Assembly (NCBI GenBank): GCA_049700035.1
Contig: JBNAWC010000058.1
Coordinates: 1-6,672 of the forward strand
DNA: 6,672 nt
Reading direction: 5' to 3'
Source of the DNA: JAVZLQ01 sp049700035
Lineage (GTDB): Archaea > Thermoproteota > Bathyarchaeia > Bathyarchaeales > Bathycorpusculaceae
Under the pieces are notes generated by a model that saw only the letters and a program-made list of their open reading frames with translations, was not told the DNA's origin and made no database searches. Below, one piece after another: positions 1 through 4,453 of the stretch (its first letter is position 1; each line of letters opens with the position of its first letter). Both the position numbers and the translations under genes were made by a program.

Positions 1-51
1 AGCGGCTGGCTGTTAACCAGTCGGTCGTAGGTTCAAGTCCTACCGGCGGCG
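1..51 (+). tRNA. trnN: tRNA-Asn(GTT), 5' end cut off by the window
   Basis: Decodes asparagine AAC/AAT codons. The visible part holds the 3' strand of the D stem (1-3), the anticodon stem (5-9 with 17-21, the first pair G-U), a seven-base loop CTGTTAA (10-16) with anticodon GTT at 12-14, and a five-base variable loop (22-26). The T stem GTAGG/CCTAC (27-31/39-43) encloses TTCAAGT. The 3' acceptor strand CGGCGGC (44-50) is followed by discriminator G51, as expected for Asn. No CCA is encoded, unlike the neighbouring tRNA-Ala. There is no intron in the anticodon arm. The 5' acceptor strand, expected to be GCCGCCG, lies outside the window. Confidence 0.95.
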
Positions 52-56
52 CTTCC

Positions 57-61
57 TTTTT
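57..61 (+). terminator. T-run after tRNA-Asn
   Basis: A TTTTT run lies 6 nt beyond the tRNA-Asn discriminator base. Short oligo-T stretches are the usual archaeal termination signal after stable RNA genes. No stem is needed or seen. Confidence 0.35.
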
Positions 62-105
62 GGAAAATCTAGGGGGCTAGGTCGGTATTGGTTGATTTTC
101 AAGCC

Positions 106-111
106 AAAAAA
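106..111 (-). terminator. T-run downstream of tRNA-Ala
   Basis: On the minus strand this is TTTTTT, about 60 nt past the 3' end of tRNA-Ala. It is the longest T-run between the two converging tRNA genes, so it is a plausible archaeal terminator for the tRNA-Ala transcript. The distance leaves this uncertain. Confidence 0.3.
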
Positions 112-171
112 TGTTAGTTTTTCCAGCCTTTTTCTCTTACTGGGAAGAAATGATGGTATACCGATGTTTAT

Positions 172-263
172 TGGTGGACGGGGCGGGATTTGAACCCGCG
201 GCCTCCACGATTTTGGCTTTTCGTTGCCAACGTGGCGATCATTCCAGACTGATCTACCCGCCC
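172..263 (-). tRNA. trnA: tRNA-Ala(GGC) with a 14-nt intron and encoded CCA
   Basis: Decodes alanine GCC/GCT. The acceptor stem is GGGCGGG (263-257) with CCCGTCC (182-176). It contains the G3-U70 wobble (261/178) that is the alanine identity element; the discriminator is A (175) and CCA is encoded at 174-172. The D stem is GATC/GATC (254-251/240-237), with GG in the loop. The anticodon stem is CCACG/CGTGG (235-231/209-205). The T stem is GCGGG/CCCGC around TTCAAAT. The space between the anticodon strands is 21 nt, not 7. Removing 14 nt (224-211) leaves a normal loop TTGGCAT with anticodon GGC at 228-226. An internal helix TTGG/CCAA flanked by three-base bulges fits the archaeal tRNA splicing endonuclease motif. 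Confidence 0.96.
211..224 (-). other. Archaeal tRNA intron (14 nt) at position 37/38
   Basis: Minus-strand sequence ACGAAAAGCCAAAA. In the precursor, TTGG (230-227, tRNA 32-35) pairs with CCAA (216-213). The 5' bulge CAA (226-224) and 3' bulge AAT (212-210) would each be cut after their second base, giving exactly this intron. The outer hairpin shrinks to one C-G pair closing GAAAA. This is a near-minimal bulge-helix-bulge substrate at the canonical site. Confidence 0.88.
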
Positions 264-292
264 TTTTTCATGGTTATTTCGCTTTGTGATAG

Positions 293-300
293 GCTATAAG
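293..300 (-). promoter_or_regulatory. Probable TATA box of tRNA-Ala
   Basis: Minus-strand CTTATAGC centred about 33 nt upstream of the mature 5' end of tRNA-Ala. That suits an archaeal box A with a short 5' leader removed by RNase P. It lies between the tRNA and the stop codon of the glutamine synthetase gene on the same strand, suggesting the tRNA has its own promoter. Confidence 0.5.
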
Positions 301-307
301 TGTTTCT

Positions 308-1765
308 TTAGCCGTAGTGAATGTATTGTTGTATTAGTTTCTCGATTTTTTCTGGTTTGTCTGCCATGTTTTTCCACAATTCCTTGTCTCTGTAAGCCCG
401 CAGTTTTTCAATTATTTTTTCAATTAGTTTTTTGGGGAATACGCCATTCGCCTCGTAAAGTCTTCTGTCCTTCCAAAGATTTTTTGCTGATTCATGGCAC
501 GATTTTGGCAACGTCTTAAACCTCTTGCCCTTGCCTTTCCCTTTTCCGTCTATGTGCAGTTTTTCAGCCGTTTTCAATGCTTCTTCCGGGTTTTCCATAG
601 CGTGGTTTATGGCTACAACCATCCCAGCGAACAGCAGATAAGCATTTGCAAAAGGGTCTGGCGCTCTGTACTCAATTGTCTTTCTAACATTTTCCGTTTC
701 AGATTGTGCACCTAGGAAATTCCACCACAATGGTATGCGTATTAACGCCAAACGGTTTCTTTCACTCCAGCAGATGTGCATCGGCGATTCCTTTCGTGCA
801 ATAAAACGCAAATATGAAATCGGCGTTGGATTCCCAAAAGCCGTTAAACTTGGCGCAAAATTTAATACACCACCAATAATCTTCAAACCTTCCTCGCTTA
901 GAGTTCCATTCGGATTGGCAATAATGTTTAAGCCATTTTTTACTGCGCAAAAGTGAATGTGCATGCCATTTCCAGCATGCTCTAAGGACACTTTGGGGGA
1001 GAAAGAAACAGAAAACCCATTTTTTGCGCAAACATTCCTAATAACCCACTTAGCAACTGCGATGTCCTCCGCCATATCCGCCAAGTCCCGCGGCAGAAAC
1101 TCTACTTCATGCTGCTCCATTAAGGCACCATCCTTACGCCTCAACTGTCCAACTTCACTATGCGCATACTTTGTCGCTATGCCAACTTCAGAAAGCGCAA
1201 CCAAAATCTCATTCCTCAGACCTTCATAGCACGAGAAAGGCGAAGATTCATGATAATTTCTATCTGGCAAATTTGGAAACAGCGCTTCACTTGTTCCTTT
1301 TGCAATTACGTAAAATTCAAGTTCAGCCAGCGCCTTTACGCTTATTCCCTTCGAGGACAACAGCCTCTCTTCCGCTCTTTTCAGCACGTTTTTTGGAGCT
1401 ATATCCAAAGGTTTGCCATTCTCATCCAAATAATCGCATAAAATGTTCAACGCAGGCATGTTTGAGAACGGATTTATGAAAGCTTTTTTGATGTTTGGTT
1501 TTATGTAAATGTCACTCTTCTCCGACTCGATGAAAGAGAATAGGTTTGAACCGTCAACCCTTTCGCCAAACTCAAGTATTTCAGTAACTCTGCTCTTGTC
1601 TAATGCAGAGAAACTCAAAGTTTTGAGTCTGCCATCTTCTGGAATATGACACAAGTTCAAGATTTTTATGCCCTTTTCCGAGACGAATTTGACAATTTCC
1701 TCTTTTTCGGCAAAACTCATTGCTTGCATGTGCCATTCATCTCTGTTCAGCGGCACCCTATTCAT
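308..1765 (-). CDS. Glutamine synthetase family protein (divergent glnA-like)
   Basis: Probable ATP-dependent amide-forming ligase; classical members make glutamine from glutamate and ammonia in the cytoplasm. From the ATG at 1765 the protein has 485 residues, near the usual 440-470. The N-terminal beta-grasp part (about 20-90) includes GRLKTL and DGSN (71-74). The catalytic domain keeps the family signature residues: ExE (E148, E150), HSE (E204), E220 in QHEVEF, PK (257-258), GNGMHIH (H269, H271), SYLR (R320), E326, RNR and IRIP (336-345), and IEYR (E365, R367). About eight extra residues separate E204 from E220 compared with bacterial GlnA. A lysine-glycine tract GKGKGKGK (407-414) sits where GlnA has its adenylylation loop, and the usual NLYELP is absent. 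Start choice is uncertain: an in-frame TTG at 1804 and ATGs at 1729 and 1720 also exist, and 1720 best matches the family N-terminus. Substrate could differ from glutamate. Confidence 0.9.
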   Translation of the reverse strand: MNRVPLNRDEWHMQAMSFAEKEEIVKFVSEKGIKILNLCHIPEDGRLKTLSFSALDKSRVTEILEFGERVDGSNLFSFIESEKSDIYIKPNIKKAFINPFSNMPALNILCDYLDENGKPLDIAPKNVLKRAEERLLSSKGISVKALAELEFYVIAKGTSEALFPNLPDRNYHESSPFSCYEGLRNEILVALSEVGIATKYAHSEVGQLRRKDGALMEQHEVEFLPRDLADMAEDIAVAKWVIRNVCAKNGFSVSFSPKVSLEHAGNGMHIHFCAVKNGLNIIANPNGTLSEEGLKIIGGVLNFAPSLTAFGNPTPISYLRFIARKESPMHICWSERNRLALIRIPLWWNFLGAQSETENVRKTIEYRAPDPFANAYLLFAGMVVAINHAMENPEEALKTAEKLHIDGKGKGKGKRFKTLPKSCHESAKNLWKDRRLYEANGVFPKKLIEKIIEKLRAYRDKELWKNMADKPEKIEKLIQQYIHYG

Positions 1766-1878
1766 TCTGAAAACTGATATTTTAACTCTCCCACAAAAGT
1801 CCAAATTAGTAATAAGTAGGTGTAGCCTTTCACTAAGATATGTTTTAGGGATTCGCTACGTTTATTTACAAAGAACTT

Positions 1879-1888
1879 CATTTATAAG
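1879..1888. promoter_or_regulatory. TATA element between divergent genes
   Basis: CATTTATAAG. On the plus strand TTTATAAG is centred about 39 nt before the ATG at 1923, which predicts a short leader of about 13 nt. On the minus strand the same bases read CTTATAAATG, also a good box A, which would give the glutamine synthetase gene a leader of about 90 nt. A second minus-strand candidate, TTAAAATATC near 1774-1783, would suit the downstream ATGs at 1729/1720 instead. Confidence 0.5.
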
Positions 1889-1922
1889 CTTGAAAAGGTG
1901 CGAGCAAAAAGGATGAATGTTA

Positions 1923-2477
1923 ATGTCTAAGAAAAACCCAACGAAGGATGAAGCCCTAGAAGCTTTAGACTTCATAGTTAACGTTCTAAAGGAACACGAG
2001 AAGGATTTAGATAAGCTGATAAATGAGTTGGGTAACATAACCGAAAGGCTGGGCGACACAGGCGAATTAAGCAGCAAAATCGAAAAGGTTGAAGAAAGGC
2101 TCACCACACTTCAAAATGAAATAACAAACCTAATCACTTATCTCTCAGCCCCACGCGAAACAGCACAAACGCCAGCACATCCAACCACAACACAAAGAGC
2201 AACAGTTACAGAAGCAAACGTGCTGCGCGGTCCACCCGTGATTCTGCGCTGTAAACAATGGGAAGATTTTCAAGTTTTAGCCCATCAAGCCCAAACAATC
2301 TCATTCCTCTACCGAGAAGCTGAAAAAAGCTTCCAAGTTGACGCCCTAAAAAACAACCAAATAGTAACCTACAGCGGCGAACTACCAAAACCCACAGCAC
2401 TACTAAAATCCTGGCTAGCAAAACAACTCAACGTCGACGAAAAAAACATTCTAGAAGGCATCCTAGCCATAGGCTAA
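1923..2477 (+). CDS. Hypothetical coiled-coil protein with a C-terminal alpha/beta domain
   Basis: I do not recognise this family. The 184-residue product has three parts. Residues 8-75 are charged and heptad-like (LKEHEKDLDKLINELGNI, then KIEKVEERLTTLQNEITNL), predicting a coiled coil. Residues 76-97 are a Pro/Thr/Ala/Gln-rich linker. Residues 98-184 form a compact domain with beta-like stretches (PVILRC, FQVDAL, QIVTYSG) and helices, ending in KSWLAKQLNVDEKNILEGIL. There is one cysteine, C110. No signal peptide or membrane segment is seen, so it is probably cytosolic and oligomeric. The ATG at 1923 is preferred over the one at 1917 because AAGGA (1909-1913) lies 9 nt upstream and a TATA box lies 39 nt upstream. 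The coding strand is strikingly A/C-rich in its second half, unlike cysS and mgtA. It stands alone, divergent from the glutamine synthetase gene. Confidence 0.82.
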   Translation: MSKKNPTKDEALEALDFIVNVLKEHEKDLDKLINELGNITERLGDTGELSSKIEKVEERLTTLQNEITNLITYLSAPRETAQTPAHPTTTQRATVTEANVLRGPPVILRCKQWEDFQVLAHQAQTISFLYREAEKSFQVDALKNNQIVTYSGELPKPTALLKSWLAKQLNVDEKNILEGILAIG

Positions 2478-2514
2478 AAACCCTCAGTTTGTATATCCGC
2501 AGTATTCAGCAAAG

Positions 2515-2524
2515 TTTTTATAAG
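2515..2524 (+). promoter_or_regulatory. Strong TATA box before the 2548-2847 unit
   Basis: TTTTTATAAG, a close match to the archaeal box A. Initiation would be expected about 25-28 nt downstream, near 2545-2548. That is just before the structured RNA and almost exactly at an ATG (2548), so a leaderless transcript is possible. Confidence 0.6.
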
Positions 2525-2547
2525 AGAAGCGTATCTTAAGTCTTACG

Positions 2548-2700
2548 ATGCAGCTTTGGAGGGCTAAGGTTGAAGGCGAGACCAGCAGCCAGGAATTGTT
2601 TTTCCGTTTTTCGAAGCCTTCTCCTTTCTCCTCGATGACGGAAATGGCTGTTTGGTTAGCCAATAAGCGATGAGTGCCCTCCAAAACATGGTGAGCGAAA
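2548..2700 (+). ncRNA. Candidate structured leader or small RNA of unknown class
   Basis: A perfect 10-bp helix closes the element: TTTGGAGGGC (2555-2564) with GCCCTCCAAA (2676-2685). Inside it, ACCA/TGGT (2581-2584/2653-2656) and CAGCCA/TGGCTG (2586-2591/2645-2650) can form. Directly above them TTTCCGT/ACGGAAA (2601-2607/2638-2644) can form. GAAGGC (2572-2577) could pair with GCCTTC (2616-2621) in the pyrimidine-rich loop, making a pseudoknot. An alternative GGCTAA/TTAGCC pairing (2562-2567/2656-2661) competes with the base of the closing helix. The element ends 4 nt before the GGTGA of the next gene. No tRNA, 5S, SRP, RNase P or complete C/D-box signature is visible. It could be a regulatory leader, a stand-alone sRNA, or a short coding region (see findings). 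Confidence 0.4.
2690..2694 (+). promoter_or_regulatory. Ribosome binding site GGTGA for the 48-codon gene
   Basis: GGTGA matches the archaeal 16S rRNA 3' end and stands 6 nt before the ATG at 2701. It begins 4 nt after the 3' strand of the long RNA helix ends. It is the main reason to believe that the small downstream ORF is translated. Confidence 0.6.
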
Positions 2701-2847
2701 ATGGGTGTGGATGAAAAGCATGCGAAGAAGATTCTTGAGGAGTTTGCGCGTTTTAAGTTGACTATGGAGGATTTGCGTTTTCTTAGGCAGGTTTCGAATG
2801 ATTTGCGGAGTTTTAGGGAAATGCTCACGTTTAAAAAGTATGACTGA
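2701..2847 (+). CDS. Small 48-residue protein, possibly GatC-like
   Basis: The product is short, charged and mostly helical, with pI probably basic. The stretch EEFARFKLTMEDL resembles the first helix-turn-helix of GatC (pattern LARLxLxxEE), the small C subunit of the Asp-tRNA(Asn)/Glu-tRNA(Gln) amidotransferase. GatC is normally about 90-100 residues. Here the second half, which normally wraps around GatA, is missing, and nothing downstream restores it. The assignment is therefore weak; it may be a truncated relative or an unrelated small protein. Support for translation is the GGTGA site 6 nt upstream. It is followed by cysS, whose own promoter lies just past this stop codon. An in-frame cysS-frame ATG at 2840 overlaps the end of this gene but is probably not used. 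Confidence 0.55.
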   Translation: MGVDEKHAKKILEEFARFKLTMEDLRFLRQVSNDLRSFREMLTFKKYD

Positions 2848-2859
2848 CGCGAATGAATC

Positions 2860-2870
2860 CTTAAATATTT
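2860..2870 (+). promoter_or_regulatory. TATA box of cysS
   Basis: CTTAAATATTT, centred about 36 nt before the ATG at 2900, predicts a transcript with about 10 nt of leader. Its position downstream of the possible starts at 2798 and 2840 argues that 2900 is the true cysS start. Confidence 0.55.
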
Positions 2871-2899
2871 TCCATCCATTATTTCTTAGGCGAATTGGA

Positions 2900-4342
2900 A
2901 TGGTGTCTGAGACAGCGGAAATCTGGCTATTCAACACTTTAACGCGTAGAAAGGAAAAGTTTGTCCCAATAGAAAAGGGAAAAGTCAAAATGTACTGTTG
3001 CGGACCGACCGTTTACTGGTATGCGCACATTGGAAATTTTCGCACATACATTTTTGAGGATTTACTTAGGCGGGTCTTTGAGTTTAACGGCTACAAAGTG
3101 GAGCATGTGATGAATATTACTGATGTTGGACACTTAACGTCAGACGCTGACACTGGCGAGGACAAAATTGAGGTTGGAGCGAAAAGGGAGCGCAAAACTG
3201 CTTGGGAAATCGCCGAGTTTTACACAAAAGCCTTCTTTGAGGATGCTGAAAGGCTTAACATATTGAAGCCAACCATTGTGTGCAAGGCGACGGACCACAT
3301 TCAAGATATGATAGCGCTTATCAAGCGTATAGAAGAAAATGGTTATACGTACATTATTGACACTGGAGTTTACTTTGACACTTCAAAATTGAGGGATTAT
3401 GGAATACTAACTGGAATGGATTTTGAGAGGCTAAACGAGTCGCTGAAGGCTGGAGCGCGTGTGGAATTTAACCCGCAAAAACGAAACATAACGGACTTTG
3501 GACTTTGGCTTTTCTCGCCGAAGGATAAGAAGAGGCAGATGGAGTGGGATTCGCCGTGGGGCGTCGGCTTTCCAGGTTGGCATATAGAGTGCAGCGCCAT
3601 GAGCATGAAGTATCTAGGCGAAAACTTTGACATACACTGTGGAGGAATAGACCACATACCCATACACCACACAAACGAGATTGCACAGGCGGAAGCGGCG
3701 ACTGGAAAGAGACTAGCCAACTATTGGCTGCACGGCGCATTTCTTGTTTTTGGCAAGTCGCTGCGCATGGCGAAATCTGCTGGCGAAATTATAACTGTTA
3801 AGAATTTGGTTGAGGATGGCTATGACCCGCTCGCTTTTAGATATTTGTGCCTAACAGCCCATTACAGGTCGGAGCTTGTTTTCACTTGGGAGAGCCTAAG
3901 TGCAGCGCAAAAAGCCCTATTCACGCTTAGGGAGCACATGCGAAGGTTTAAGGAGAATTCTAAAGGCGAAGGTGGAGTGAAAGGAAACGTGAAAGCTGAT
4001 GAGTATAGGAGGGCTTTTCTTGAAGCCGTAAACGATGATTTGAACATGCCGAAAGCCCTTACAGTAGTTTGGAAGCTTGTGAGGGAGGAGAAAGACCTAA
4101 GCGACGGCGAAAAATATGGGCTTTTGCTTGAATTTGACAGGGTTTTAGCTCTAGACTTGGAAAAGGAGGAGGTTTTGGAGAAGTTGCCAGAAAAGGCTGA
4201 AATTCTCATTCAGAGGCGTGAGGAAGCCAGAAAAGCGAAGGATTGGGCGACGGCTGACAGGATTAGGGAGCAGCTTAGGGCTATGGGCGTAATTGTTGAG
4301 GATACGCCTCAAGGAGTGAAATGGCGCATAGAAAAACATTAA
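2900..4342 (+). CDS. cysS: Cysteinyl-tRNA synthetase
   Basis: Class I aminoacyl-tRNA synthetase that charges tRNA-Cys with cysteine using ATP in the cytoplasm. The 480 residues compare with 461 in E. coli. The HIGH motif is HIGN at 43-46. The catalytic zinc ligands are all present: C34 (CGPTVY), C231 (WHIECS), and H256 and E260 (HHTNE). The KMSKS loop reads RMAKS (289-293), a variant that keeps the second lysine. The block HCGGIDHIPIHHTNEIAQ (246-263) is a strong family signature. A DALR-like helical domain follows (about 350-420), and the C-terminus has the usual EARKAKDWATADRIREQL helix. The start at 2900 is chosen because the protein then begins shortly before IWLFNTLTRRKE, and a TATA box lies 30-40 nt upstream. 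Presence of CysRS means this archaeon need not rely on the SepRS/SepCysS route. Confidence 0.97.
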   Translation: MVSETAEIWLFNTLTRRKEKFVPIEKGKVKMYCCGPTVYWYAHIGNFRTYIFEDLLRRVFEFNGYKVEHVMNITDVGHLTSDADTGEDKIEVGAKRERKTAWEIAEFYTKAFFEDAERLNILKPTIVCKATDHIQDMIALIKRIEENGYTYIIDTGVYFDTSKLRDYGILTGMDFERLNESLKAGARVEFNPQKRNITDFGLWLFSPKDKKRQMEWDSPWGVGFPGWHIECSAMSMKYLGENFDIHCGGIDHIPIHHTNEIAQAEAATGKRLANYWLHGAFLVFGKSLRMAKSAGEIITVKNLVEDGYDPLAFRYLCLTAHYRSELVFTWESLSAAQKALFTLREHMRRFKENSKGEGGVKGNVKADEYRRAFLEAVNDDLNMPKALTVVWKLVREEKDLSDGEKYGLLLEFDRVLALDLEKEEVLEKLPEKAEILIQRREEARKAKDWATADRIREQLRAMGVIVEDTPQGVKWRIEKH

Positions 4343-4383
4343 AAGGCGCTGTCCATCGCTGCGATTTGTTGCTATCGAAATTG

Positions 4384-4391
4384 TTATTAAG
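4384..4391 (+). promoter_or_regulatory. Weak TATA-like sequence before mgtA
   Basis: TTATTAAG in the 111-nt gap between cysS and mgtA. Initiation would fall near 4412, about 20 nt before a good ribosome binding site (GAGAGGTGA, 4431-4439). The match is modest, and read-through from cysS is also possible. Confidence 0.3.
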
Positions 4392-4430
4392 TGTTGTTGG
4401 CTTTTCTGCTTTTGTTATGAGCCCGGCTCG

Positions 4431-4439
4431 GAGAGGTGA
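4431..4439 (+). promoter_or_regulatory. Shine-Dalgarno GAGAGGTGA with ambiguous target start
   Basis: GAGGTGA is a near-full match to the archaeal anti-Shine-Dalgarno. The first ATG after it, at 4450 (10 nt away), is out of the mgtA frame. The first mgtA-frame ATG is at 4454 (14 nt away), the next at 4460. The site is therefore best spaced for a 27-codon ORF overlapping the mgtA start. Confidence 0.5.
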
Positions 4440-4453
4440 AACTAAAGCAATGG

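Noticed and set aside
63..100. Inverted repeat GAAAATC (63-69) / GATTTTC (94-100) between the two converging tRNA genes
   Set aside because: Only 7 AT-rich pairs with a 24-nt loop; readily expected by chance, and there is no sign of an attachment site or a further RNA gene.
111..299. 62-codon ORF on the plus strand
   Set aside because: It runs across the tRNA-Ala gene on the opposite strand and has no ribosome binding site or recognisable protein features.
1766..1804. TTG-initiated N-terminal extension of the glutamine synthetase gene
   Set aside because: The extra 13 residues lack family similarity, the start has no ribosome binding site, and the stretch contains a TATA-like sequence.
2634..2673. 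Two GATGA motifs that might be C boxes of a C/D-box sRNA
   Set aside because: They deviate from RTGATGA and no CTGA D box lies between or beside them.
2798..2899. Upstream in-frame extension of cysS (starts at 2798 or 2840)
   Set aside because: It overlaps the small ORF and contains the TATA box at 2860-2870; the added residues have no counterpart in CysRS.
3397..3740. Overlapping minus-strand ORFs of 90-107 codons inside cysS
   Set aside because: Antisense shadows of a well-conserved coding region, low in plausible domains and without ribosome binding sites.
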